Positions 8,607 to 16,724 of a stretch of 43,469 nucleotides of DNA are shown here, piece after piece. The stretch comes from Bacteroidia bacterium. Lineage in GTDB: Bacteria > Bacteroidota > Bacteroidia > SpSt-205. A program made the translations under genes and the position numbers. Below the pieces are notes generated by a model. It was not told where the DNA came from. It was given only the letters and a program-made list of their open reading frames with translations, and did no database searches. The DNA is taken from positions 23,681 through 67,149 of the forward strand of contig JANXAJ010000005.1 in the NCBI GenBank assembly GCA_025062295.1, given 5' to 3'. The first letter of the stretch is position 1; each line of letters begins with the position of its first letter.

Positions 8607-9548
8607 CTAAGGTACGGCGCTTTCGGTATATTTCCAAATGGGGTGGGTTGGCTGAACAAGGGCATATGCTTCTAAGCTAGTCGGAGTGAGCTTCCAGAGC
8701 CCTACTACGGATCGGGCCCAGAGAGCTTTTCGGCGAGCTACGGGTTCTGTTTTGCAGCCGCTCCCACTCACGAGAGCCCATTTCTTGGGTTCTATTCTAT
8801 GAACTTGGAGGTTATGTTCATGACCAGAGAGCAAGAATAGGGGCTGAGGGATTCGGGAAGCTCGGACTAAAAGACTCTCCGCCAGCATCGCATAAGCGGG
8901 GTAGCTGAGGTCGGTAGGATGCCGAGCATACTTTCGCACCCAAATCAAGAGGGTACCAAGAAGAGGGAGAGGTACATACAAGTAAGGACTCAGAATGCGC
9001 AAAGGGAAGAGGTGAGCCGTGAAAGGGAAGCTGCCGCCATGAGCACCAGCTGTCCGAGGGGGATGATGAAGGACAATCAGCACAAGGGCATCTGGAGGAA
9101 AGGTACTAAGAAGGGAGTCTAACCGCTGCCAGCGAAATGTGCGACCGCCGCTGCGGATAAAAAGCTCAGAATCTATGAAGCAAAGACGCCATATGCCTGC
9201 AGAAAGGGTTTCGGGCTCTGAAGATCCAGGAGCCGGATAGTGGGGGATATCCTTAGCTTGCCGATGTAGCCCTTCTATCCCTGCTTTCCAGTCGTGATTA
9301 CCCGGAGTAGCACACGCCACTCCGGGAAAAGCCCGACTAACCGCTACAACTCGTCTCCAGCGTCGCCTATCTCGTGGAGTTTCTCTATGACCAGCGGGAT
9401 ACAGGTTATCGCCCAGCCAAATCAGAAGATCATTTGGCTGAGCATGCGCGCGCCAAAACCGTTCATAGAGCTGAACTTGCCGATCGGTGAGAGCTCCTGC
9501 ATCACCTACGGCAAAAATCTGCTGAACCCACAAAAAAAGCCATCCCAT
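8607..9548 (-). CDS. Calcineurin-like metallophosphoesterase, exported
   Basis: The 313-residue product has the five metallophosphoesterase blocks in order: AVGDAG (near residue 14), WLGDNLY, PGNHDW, LHHPP and GHEHNLQ. It is most like purple-acid-phosphatase/calcineurin-type enzymes with a dinuclear metal centre. The N-terminus MGWLFLWVQQIFA is a weak signal-peptide or membrane-anchor candidate. A hydrophobic stretch near the middle (LYVPLPLLGTLLIWV) could contact membrane. The ATG overlaps the upstream stop (TGATG). Substrate is unknown. Confidence 0.88.
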   Translation of the reverse strand: MGWLFLWVQQIFAVGDAGALTDRQVQLYERFWRAHAQPNDLLIWLGDNLYPAGHRETPRDRRRWRRVVAVSRAFPGVACATPGNHDWKAGIEGLHRQAKDIPHYPAPGSSEPETLSAGIWRLCFIDSELFIRSGGRTFRWQRLDSLLSTFPPDALVLIVLHHPPRTAGAHGGSFPFTAHLFPLRILSPYLYVPLPLLGTLLIWVRKYARHPTDLSYPAYAMLAESLLVRASRIPQPLFLLSGHEHNLQVHRIEPKKWALVSGSGCKTEPVARRKALWARSVVGLWKLTPTSLEAYALVQPTHPIWKYTESAVP

Positions 9549-10183
9549 CAAGAGCCGCCCCGAGCTAGGATCTCTCGCGCTTCTTTCATCGTGATGCGTA
9601 CCCCATCCTTATAAGGAACTATCCATGCGTCCCTGATGCCCAGTCGCTTCAAGTCCTTTTGAAAAGCCTCTGCTAAACCCAAGTCCCGAAATCGCCCCAC
9701 TGTGTACCGATTGATGTCACCTAAGGCTTCTGTCTCAAAGAAAGGATTGTCTTGAGCATATTTACGCATGTCAAAGAGGCGAAAAGCCCCAATCTGAACC
9801 TTGAAAACCAGCCCAGGCATGATATCCAGCCGGGCCTGCTTTTTCTCCGCTTCGTAGGCAGCCTTGAGTCGAACCACCTCGCTCTGAAGCGAATCAAACG
9901 AATATTGCTTGACCCGAATTTGATCCTCCAAGCGGGCAATCTGGTCAGCAAGTTCGCGATTCCGAAGCTGGAGATCAGCTATCTGCTTTTCTCTATCTAA
10001 AATCTGCTTTTGAAAGTTCTCCTCTCTGGCTTTGAGAGCTAGAGGATTTTTCACATAACTCTGAGCTTTGCGTTTCCATTCTTTTTTAATTTCCTTTTGA
10101 GTATCCCCTTTCTTTTTTTGTTGTCGCTGCTGAGCCTGTCCCCATCCTACAAGGAGGAGAAGCCCTATCCAGATGCATCGCAT
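9548..10183 (-). CDS. Exported coiled-coil protein with C-terminal SPOR domain
   Basis: This 211-residue protein has a clean signal peptide (MRCIWIGLLLLVGWGQAQ), a Lys/Gln-rich linker, and a long coiled coil (about residues 50-115, with heptad-like spacing in ILDREKQIADLQLRNREL). It ends in a SPOR-type domain (FKVQIGAFRLFDMRKYA through RLGIRDAWIVPYKDGVRIT). SPOR domains bind denuded peptidoglycan at division sites, so a cell-wall or division-associated role is plausible. The ATG at 10183 is chosen because of the signal peptide and a -7 box ending 4 nt upstream. A longer reading frame to 10297 would overlap the divergent gene. Confidence 0.85.
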   Translation of the reverse strand: MRCIWIGLLLLVGWGQAQQRQQKKKGDTQKEIKKEWKRKAQSYVKNPLALKAREENFQKQILDREKQIADLQLRNRELADQIARLEDQIRVKQYSFDSLQSEVVRLKAAYEAEKKQARLDIMPGLVFKVQIGAFRLFDMRKYAQDNPFFETEALGDINRYTVGRFRDLGLAEAFQKDLKRLGIRDAWIVPYKDGVRITMKEAREILARGGS

Positions 10184-10187
10184 ATCG

Positions 10188-10195
10188 CAAAAGTA
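10188..10195 (-). promoter_or_regulatory. Promoter -7 box of the SPOR protein unit
   Basis: TACTTTTG on the minus strand ends 4 nt before the ATG at 10183. It lies 2 bp from the opposing -7 box at 10198-10205. Confidence 0.65.
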
Positions 10196-10197
10196 CT

Positions 10198-10205
10198 TAG
10201 ATTTG
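10198..10205 (+). promoter_or_regulatory. Promoter -7 box of the FG-GAP protein unit
   Basis: TAGATTTG ends 7 nt before the ATG at 10213. It is divergent from, and nearly touching, the minus-strand box, so the two promoters would compete for polymerase binding. Confidence 0.6.
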
Positions 10206-10212
10206 AAAGTAT

Positions 10213-12300
10213 ATGATATTTCTCTGGTTAGCCCAATTAGTGCTTCGTCCTGTTTATCCTGTCGTGGTAGCACCTCCGGAAACCCTCTATAACGCATGGG
10301 CGGGGGGATGGCAAAGTCCGCAGTTTTCCACTTTAGATGTGGATGGGGATGGCGAAGACGAGCTTCTTACGTTTGACAGGGTTGATGATAAGCTCCTCCT
10401 TTTCAAAAGGCAAGGACGCCGATGGATGTACCTTGCGGAAGGAGATTCCTTCTTTCCTGTTTCTTTCCTCTCAGGATGGGTGCTCCTGCGGGATTACGAC
10501 GGAGATGGAGATAAAGACCTTTTTACGAATGTGAATTCTAATATTCGTGTCTTTGAGAATATAGCTCCCTCTCAAGGTTCTCCCCGCTGGCGACTCGCAT
10601 ATGATACCCTCCGTTCAGAATATACTCCTGGCTTTTTCTCTTACCTGTATGCGGCTCGAATAGATATTCCAGCCATTACTGATGTGGATAATGATGGGGA
10701 TGTGGACCTCTTAGTATATGAAGTTCTGGGGACACTCATAGAATGTCATAAAAACGAAGCCATGGAACAGCTCGGCAGAAGGGATACCTTTTTGCTTCGG
10801 CTTCAATCAGGCTGCTGGGGAGGGGTCTATGAGGTGTATGACTATAATCAAAATACATTTTCATTTGTTCAATATGAGTGTGGGTCCTCTCAAAGGGAGG
10901 AAGCTCGTACGGCTCATGCAGGGGGTACGCTTTTGATTATAGATTTGAATGGGGATGGGCTGAAGGACCTAATTGTGGGAGATGATGGGCCTCCATATCT
11001 GATTGCGGGCCTCAATACAGGGACGAATCAAGAAGCTCTTATAGATGCTGAGAATCCTCTCACGCCGTATCCGCCTGCTATGCCTCTTTATCTTCCCTCA
11101 TTTCCAGCTGCCTACTATGAGGATGTAACAGGAGATGGAAAGCCAGACCTTATCTGCGCTAATAATAGTGCGGTAGGTGGTGAGAGTCGGCGCTCAGTGT
11201 GGATGTATGAGAACGTAGGGTCAGCAGAAGCACCATTGTGGGCAGCGCCTGCAAGAGGATGGCTACACTCCTCCATGTTAGATGTGGGGCGAGGAGCTCA
11301 TCCCACACTGGCTGATTTGAATCGAGATGGCTACCCTGACCTTATCATAAGCTGTGAGCAAGACTATACAGAAACAGGACCAGTTGGACGAGCTTTCCTC
11401 CTTTGGGGCATTCCTGGGGGATTCACCTTGGCTGACACGAATTGGCTTGGTCTCACGGCATATGTTCTCCGTAATCCTGTCTTTACTGCTGGCGACATCA
11501 ATGGAAATGGGCGAACTGACCTCATAATGGGCACAAGTACAGGGGCTTTGTGGCATTGGGAAGAGCAGCAGGCTGGAAGTGCTAACTTTATTCTTCTCTC
11601 TCAGAACTTTGCTAACATCAGTGCTCCGCCATTTGCTACTCCCCTTCTCTATGATTATGATGAAGACGGAGATTTGGATCTCATCGTTGGTGGTCGGAAT
11701 GGACGACTTGCCCTCTATCGGCATGAAAACGATTCCACCTTTCGCCTTATCACAGACTTTCTTGGAGAGATAGAGATGAGGGATACCCTGAGTACGCTTT
11801 TGGGATTTACTCGTCCTGCACTTACAGACATTGATGGAGATGGAGAGGATGAATTGATAGTAGGAAATATGACAGGTTTTCTTCGGGTGTATGAGCCACA
11901 GTGGAGAGATCCCCTTCGTCCTTGGATCCAAGTGATGGATCTCCCCTATCGCTGGGGGAAGCGGGCAAGTCCAACAGCATGGCGCGACACCGATTCGCTT
12001 CTCATCTTAGTTGGCAACCTTCGGGGGGGACTTCATGCCTTCACCCTTGCTTCCGAGATAAGTACCCCCATTTTTCCCAAGTCAGCTGACCACCTGCCCT
12101 ATGTCCTTCGCTTTACAGCGCATCATTGGGAGCTTTTTACCTCCTACCCAGCTCTTGTAAGGGTATATAATCTCAGGGGAGAGCTTGTAAGCATCTTTAC
12201 AGATCAAGCTCACTGTGCTTTAGCTTACCCTCCTGGGGTGTATATCGTGGTCATCCAAATCGGGGACCAAACTTTCATTGAAAGGATTTTAGCGTGGTAA
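10213..12300 (+). CDS. FG-GAP/VCBS repeat T9SS surface protein
   Basis: The 695-residue exported protein has a short signal peptide (MIFLWLAQLVLRPVYP) and a beta-propeller-like body. About nine Asp-rich calcium-binding repeats are visible, including DVDGDGEDELLTF, DYDGDGDKDLF, DVDNDGDVDLLVY, DLNGDGLKDLIVG, DVTGDGKPDLI, DLNRDGYPDLIIS, DINGNGRTDLIMG, DYDEDGDLDLIVG and DIDGDGEDELIVG. This is the FG-GAP/VCBS pattern. The C-terminus (VRVYNLRGELVSIF, PPGVYIVVIQIG, ERILAW) resembles a T9SS type A sorting domain. The start follows a -7 box by 7 nt. Its stop lies 2 nt before the next gene's ATG, so the two surface proteins are co-expressed. Confidence 0.88.
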   Translation: MIFLWLAQLVLRPVYPVVVAPPETLYNAWAGGWQSPQFSTLDVDGDGEDELLTFDRVDDKLLLFKRQGRRWMYLAEGDSFFPVSFLSGWVLLRDYDGDGDKDLFTNVNSNIRVFENIAPSQGSPRWRLAYDTLRSEYTPGFFSYLYAARIDIPAITDVDNDGDVDLLVYEVLGTLIECHKNEAMEQLGRRDTFLLRLQSGCWGGVYEVYDYNQNTFSFVQYECGSSQREEARTAHAGGTLLIIDLNGDGLKDLIVGDDGPPYLIAGLNTGTNQEALIDAENPLTPYPPAMPLYLPSFPAAYYEDVTGDGKPDLICANNSAVGGESRRSVWMYENVGSAEAPLWAAPARGWLHSSMLDVGRGAHPTLADLNRDGYPDLIISCEQDYTETGPVGRAFLLWGIPGGFTLADTNWLGLTAYVLRNPVFTAGDINGNGRTDLIMGTSTGALWHWEEQQAGSANFILLSQNFANISAPPFATPLLYDYDEDGDLDLIVGGRNGRLALYRHENDSTFRLITDFLGEIEMRDTLSTLLGFTRPALTDIDGDGEDELIVGNMTGFLRVYEPQWRDPLRPWIQVMDLPYRWGKRASPTAWRDTDSLLILVGNLRGGLHAFTLASEISTPIFPKSADHLPYVLRFTAHHWELFTSYPALVRVYNLRGELVSIFTDQAHCALAYPPGVYIVVIQIGDQTFIERILAW

Positions 12301-12302
12301 AT

Positions 12303-15176
12303 ATGAGACTATGCTGGGCGCTTGGATTATGGGCGGTAGGTTGGGGGCGGCATATTGCCGGAGCAGATTTTTATTATACCTGTATCAATCCCCTTCAAAA
12401 TCTATATGAGTTTGAACTCTGGTTGTATCGGGACTGTACAGACCCTGAGGGAGCAGAATACGATAATCCGATAACTGTATACATTTTCCGAGGGGATGGG
12501 AGCCTATACCAAACTCAAACGGTATATCTGAGTCAGAGTGCGCCCTGGAACCCTCAGGGAGTGAATGCTTGCTTTCTGGAGCGTCCTGGCACTTGCTTAG
12601 AAGAAGGAGTATATACCTTTACGCTTACCCTACCTCCGCGTGCCGATGGCTACTATGTAGGCTGGGCTCGTTGCTGTCGGAATGCTGCGATCTCAAATCT
12701 GGCTGATCCTCTGAATATGGGTATCACTTACTTAGCTCGAATCCCACCTGCACGGCGAGCTACATGCAATTCTAGTCCTCGGTTTGTTCAGCGTCCCCCT
12801 TTTTTCCTCTGTGCAGGTCACGATTTTTACTTCAATCATGCTGCAACGGATGCCGACGGGGATTCCCTTGTCTATCAAATCGTACCAGCTTATCATAGCC
12901 TAAATACCCAGGGACAGGGTGCTGTCAATCCAATTCAAGGGGGCTCTCCTGCCGTAGGAACACACAATCCGATGGGTCCTCCTCCCTATCAGACGGTGAG
13001 TTATGCGTCAGGATACTCTTATCTTCAGCCTTTCGGTCTGAATGGCGTCTGTGAAATAGACTCTCTGACTGGCCTTCTTCATTTGCGGGCTATGAATCCG
13101 GGGCTATATGTGGTGGCAATTGCTGTCTTAGAATTTCGCAATGGAGAGTTTTTGGGAGAGACTCGTCGTGATATGCAATTTTATGTGGCGCCGTGTCGGG
13201 AGCTGACCGCGCCACCTCTTATAAGCTATGATTTTGGGAGCCTTCCTCATCAGGGAGATACTCTTTTATTAGAGGCTGCTCAAACCGCCTGCTGGTACTT
13301 TTCCATTCGGGACACTCAGCCGCCGACTCCACCAGCTATCCTCAGCTATACTCTCAGTCCTTCTTCGCTTTATGCTTCCTCAAATGGGACTAATCCTCTG
13401 CTTATTGAGGTGTGCTTTCGTCCTGCTTGTGAGGACACTGGCAGAGTCCTTCCCCTGGGGGTGAAGGGATACAAAACGGAAATATGCGGTACTACCTGGA
13501 GCCAGGATACGATTTGGATAGCTGTCCTAGCTCCTCCTCCTCGCTCTATAAGCGGGACCCTTTTCCCACCTGCTCTACCTCAATCGCAGGGTATATACCT
13601 CCTTCCATTAGACAGCACAGCATGTGTGCGATTTGAGGTGGTGGCGACCCCTTCAGAGCCGCCCTTGCAGATAAGTTATGAAGCTTCTATGCCTTCTGCT
13701 TCCCTTTCTCTCTCGACCGCATGGCGAGGGGATACGCTGGAAGGAGAACTCTGCTATACAGGTCGGTGTGAGGCGCTCGTACAGCCGCTTGCTCTCCTTT
13801 TGCAGGCAAGAGCCCCTACCCCGTGTCCGCCAGAGCCTGTCTGGCAAGAGACCATTCAATTTCTGGTCCAGCTTCCGTCTAACCCCCCTCCTACAATTGA
13901 ATTTTTAGAATTAGATACGCTCAGTCTCCGTCCAGCAGAGCAAGCATGCGTAAGAGTGCGTATAACTGATTCGCTGCCAGCTAGTCAACACACCCTTTAT
14001 GTGAAGAGCAGCCCTCCTCTCCTCCAAGTGCTTTCACAGCAGCCCCCTCGCGGCTCTGGGAGCTGGGAGAGTGAGATTTGCTTCGTCCCCTCTTGTAGTG
14101 CGATTGACTCAATTCTTCTCCTGATTGCTGAGGTTCGGGACTCAATAAGCTGTGCGGAGCTTCATCGTCGTCGCGACACCCTCGTCCTGATGATTCAATC
14201 ACGCCCGACCTATCCTTTAGCCCTATATGTACCTGGGTGGCGATTGGATAGTCCTTTTCAACCTGTTTTTCGGCAGACCTATTGTTTTGAAGTTACCGCA
14301 CGCGATACGGGGGGGAATGGGGGCACTTATGCAATTCAAGTAACCTCCCCTGCTTTGCCTCTTCACCTTAGCCCTTCGTTTCAAGCTGGAGACTCTATCA
14401 AGAGAGAGGTATGTTTTGAGGTCCCCTGCTTCCTCAGTCCTGATAGCGTTTATCCGCTATTTATTAGAGCGACAAATGAGCCTTTCTGTGCCGCAGTACC
14501 GCCCCCAACGATAGATACGATTTGGATTCGTCCTCGCCATCCTGCGACGAATCGTCCTCCTTCTCTCTGGCGAGACCAACCCACTCCTTGGAGATTGACC
14601 CCTTCTGAGGAGAGGGTGTGTTATACAGTGAGAGTTATAGACCCTGATAGCTTCGCCCTTCTCTCGTACGAAGGCGTGGGAGAAAGCTTCAGTCCAGATT
14701 TTTATGCAGGCTCCCATTTCAGTCTTACAGCAGAAGGAGAAAATCCCCTTTTCCTTCAAGCTTGTGCTTCTATCAACTGCTATGCGCAGGGGCAGCGCTA
14801 TCCCGCTATTATCTGCATACGAGATACAACTCATTGTGATCCAAGCCAGCACTGGCACATATGTGACACACTTTGGATTGAGACAAACTTTTGTCATGGA
14901 CTTGCCCCAAACGTATTTACGCCTAACGGCGATGGGATTAATGACCTTTTCCAGCCATATCTACTCGCTGGAGTGGAGCGCTGGCGTCTTTTGATTTGGG
15001 ACCGGTGGGGTCAGTCAGTCTTCCAGGGCGAGTGGAATAGGCCATGGGATGGTGAAACACCTCGTGGCTCTGCTCCTGAAGGGGTGTATTACTATGTTCT
15101 GGAGTTTCTCCTCCTGAGTGGGAAGGGACCTCCCCTTAGGTTTGAGCGAGCGGGTCATGTGAGTCTCCTGCGATAA
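12303..15176 (+). CDS. Gliding-type T9SS type B sorted protein
   Basis: This 957-residue exported protein has a signal peptide (MRLCWALGLWAVGWGRHIAG). Its N-terminal domain is typical of Bacteroidota gliding-motility-associated proteins: FELWLYRDC, YVGWARCCRNAAISNL, and NHAATDADGDSLVY. Several Cys-containing beta-sandwich-like repeats follow (each with a Cys-rich stretch such as VCFRPACEDTG or ICFVPSCSAID). The C-terminus is a CHU_C/type B sorting domain: APNVFTPNGDGINDLFQPYL, LLIWDRWGQSVFQGEWNRPW, and PEGVYYYVLEF. I place the start at ATG 12303, 2 nt after the previous stop. A GTG at 12294 is an in-frame alternative. Such proteins are exported by T9SS and are usually large surface fibres or adhesins. 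Confidence 0.88.
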   Translation: MRLCWALGLWAVGWGRHIAGADFYYTCINPLQNLYEFELWLYRDCTDPEGAEYDNPITVYIFRGDGSLYQTQTVYLSQSAPWNPQGVNACFLERPGTCLEEGVYTFTLTLPPRADGYYVGWARCCRNAAISNLADPLNMGITYLARIPPARRATCNSSPRFVQRPPFFLCAGHDFYFNHAATDADGDSLVYQIVPAYHSLNTQGQGAVNPIQGGSPAVGTHNPMGPPPYQTVSYASGYSYLQPFGLNGVCEIDSLTGLLHLRAMNPGLYVVAIAVLEFRNGEFLGETRRDMQFYVAPCRELTAPPLISYDFGSLPHQGDTLLLEAAQTACWYFSIRDTQPPTPPAILSYTLSPSSLYASSNGTNPLLIEVCFRPACEDTGRVLPLGVKGYKTEICGTTWSQDTIWIAVLAPPPRSISGTLFPPALPQSQGIYLLPLDSTACVRFEVVATPSEPPLQISYEASMPSASLSLSTAWRGDTLEGELCYTGRCEALVQPLALLLQARAPTPCPPEPVWQETIQFLVQLPSNPPPTIEFLELDTLSLRPAEQACVRVRITDSLPASQHTLYVKSSPPLLQVLSQQPPRGSGSWESEICFVPSCSAIDSILLLIAEVRDSISCAELHRRRDTLVLMIQSRPTYPLALYVPGWRLDSPFQPVFRQTYCFEVTARDTGGNGGTYAIQVTSPALPLHLSPSFQAGDSIKREVCFEVPCFLSPDSVYPLFIRATNEPFCAAVPPPTIDTIWIRPRHPATNRPPSLWRDQPTPWRLTPSEERVCYTVRVIDPDSFALLSYEGVGESFSPDFYAGSHFSLTAEGENPLFLQACASINCYAQGQRYPAIICIRDTTHCDPSQHWHICDTLWIETNFCHGLAPNVFTPNGDGINDLFQPYLLAGVERWRLLIWDRWGQSVFQGEWNRPWDGETPRGSAPEGVYYYVLEFLLLSGKGPPLRFERAGHVSLLR

Positions 15177-15184
15177 AGCCATTG

Positions 15185-15192
15185 TAGGTTTG
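15185..15192 (+). promoter_or_regulatory. lysS promoter -7 box, leaderless
   Basis: TAGGTTTG ends 5 nt before the lysS ATG, inside the 21-bp gap after the preceding stop. This separates lysS from the upstream surface-protein operon. Confidence 0.65.
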
Positions 15193-15197
15193 CAGAC

Positions 15198-16703
15198 ATG
15201 GACCCTATCCGATCAGCTAAACTTGCCGAGCTACAGCAGCTCGGTATAGACCCTTTCCCTACTGAGCCTTTCCCCATCAATACAACTGCAGCTGATATCC
15301 TTCGCTATTACCCCCATCAGAAATTAGACTTCAAGTCCGTGCGATTAGCTGGACGGCTCTGGCGCAAGCGTCTCATGGGAAAAGCCTCCTTCGCCGTCTT
15401 GCGAGATGAAAGTGGGGATATTCAACTCTACTTTCAGCGAGATGACTTCCAAGAAAAGCCCGAGCTCTACGACATCCTCTTCAAAAAGCTGTTAGATTTA
15501 GGGGATATAATCGGAGTAGAGGGATTTGTCTTTACCACAAAAACTGGTGAAATCACCGTCCATGTACAGCGATTTCGCCTCTTAGCGAAATGCCTTCAAC
15601 CCCTTCCGATTGAGAAAGCTACCGAAGAGAAAGTGTATGCAGCTTTTACAGACCCTGAGCTGCGCTACCGAATGCGATATGTGGATTTGATAGTCCATCT
15701 TCCTGTGAGAAAACTCTTTCGCCAACGCACTGCTATCATTCAGGCCATCCGAGATTTTTTCAATCAAAGAGGATATGTAGAAGTAGAGACGCCTATTCTT
15801 CAGCCAATTTATGGCGGGGCTTTTGCTCGTCCTTTCACCACTTACCACCATGCCTTAGAGATGGAACTTTTTCTTCGCATCTCTAATGAACTATATTTGA
15901 AAAGACTCATTATCGGCGGATTCAATGCTGTGTATGAATTTTCAAAAGATTTTCGGAATGAGGGAATTGACCGCTATCATAATCCCGAATTTACTCAGGT
16001 AGAACTGTATGTAGCCTATCGTGATTATCTATGGATGATGGAGCTTGTGGAAGCCCTTTTAGAGCATGTTACTCAAGCTGTGCTTGGTACAACAAAGGTT
16101 CAGTACGGTGGGCATGAGATAGACTTTAGTCCTCCTTATACCCGTAAGCGGTACTACGAGGCTATAGAGGAGGTAGTGGGGCAGGATGTGCGTTGCTTAT
16201 CCGAACTGGAATTGAGGGCGCTGCTGGAGAAGCGAGGCGTGCTTTTGCCTTCCTCGTCCTATGAGCGGATGGACCTCATAGAACAGATATTTGATAAATT
16301 AGTAGAACCTGTACTCATTCAGCCCACTTTCATTTTGGACTATCCTATTGAGCTGAGTCCTCTTGCTAAGAGGCATCGGTCTGATCCTGAGCTTACGGAG
16401 AGATTTGAGCTGATTGTTGCGGGCAAGGAGCTGGCGAACGCTTACACTGAGCTCAATGATCCCATTGATCAGAGGCAGCGGCTGGAGCGGCAAGCACAGC
16501 GTCGCGCAGCGGGCGGACTAGAGAGTATGCCAATGGATGAAGACTTCTTGAGAGCTTTAGAGTATGGGATGCCTCCGACTGCAGGATTAGGTCTGGGCAT
16601 AGATCGGCTCGTGATGTTTCTCTGTGATGCTCCCAGTATTCAAGAGGTTCTCCTTTTTCCTCTCTTGCGTCCAGAAGGGGAGCGAAAGGGAAGTCTTTCT
16701 TGA
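15198..16703 (+). CDS. lysS: Lysine--tRNA ligase, class II
   Basis: LysRS charges tRNA-Lys. The 501-residue protein has the N-terminal OB-fold anticodon-binding domain (VRLAGRLWRKRLMGKASF), class II motif 2 (FRNEGIDRYHNPEFTQVE, about 252-269) and motif 3 (GLGLGIDRLVMFL, about 463-475). The bacterial signature YGGAFARPF is present. The length is normal. The ATG lies 5 nt after an exact -7 box, and no ribosome binding site can be seen. The gene converges on acs, with both stop codons at the base of one hairpin. Confidence 0.97.
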   Translation: MDPIRSAKLAELQQLGIDPFPTEPFPINTTAADILRYYPHQKLDFKSVRLAGRLWRKRLMGKASFAVLRDESGDIQLYFQRDDFQEKPELYDILFKKLLDLGDIIGVEGFVFTTKTGEITVHVQRFRLLAKCLQPLPIEKATEEKVYAAFTDPELRYRMRYVDLIVHLPVRKLFRQRTAIIQAIRDFFNQRGYVEVETPILQPIYGGAFARPFTTYHHALEMELFLRISNELYLKRLIIGGFNAVYEFSKDFRNEGIDRYHNPEFTQVELYVAYRDYLWMMELVEALLEHVTQAVLGTTKVQYGGHEIDFSPPYTRKRYYEAIEEVVGQDVRCLSELELRALLEKRGVLLPSSSYERMDLIEQIFDKLVEPVLIQPTFILDYPIELSPLAKRHRSDPELTERFELIVAGKELANAYTELNDPIDQRQRLERQAQRRAAGGLESMPMDEDFLRALEYGMPPTAGLGLGIDRLVMFLCDAPSIQEVLLFPLLRPEGERKGSLS

Positions 16704-16724
16704 GGGGAGGGCTATTCTCCCTCA
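16701..16724. terminator. Shared hairpin formed by two convergent stop codons
   Basis: The sequence from the lysS TGA (16701-16703) to the complement of the acs TGA (16722-16724) folds as TGAGGGGAG paired with CTCCCTCA. This gives an 8-bp stem with one bulged G and a 7-nt loop. The hairpin fills the whole intergenic space, so it could act for both transcripts. There is no U-tract. Confidence 0.6.

Noticed and set aside
11278-11931. A 217-codon antisense open frame opposite the FG-GAP gene
   Set aside because: The sense strand has clear calcium-binding repeats. The antisense product is Ser/Ile-rich with no recognisable motif and no promoter box.
15137-15144. A second exact TAGGTTTG near lysS
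   Set aside because: It lies inside the coding sequence of the upstream gene, 53 nt before lysS. The copy at 15185-15192 has the spacing seen at other promoters.
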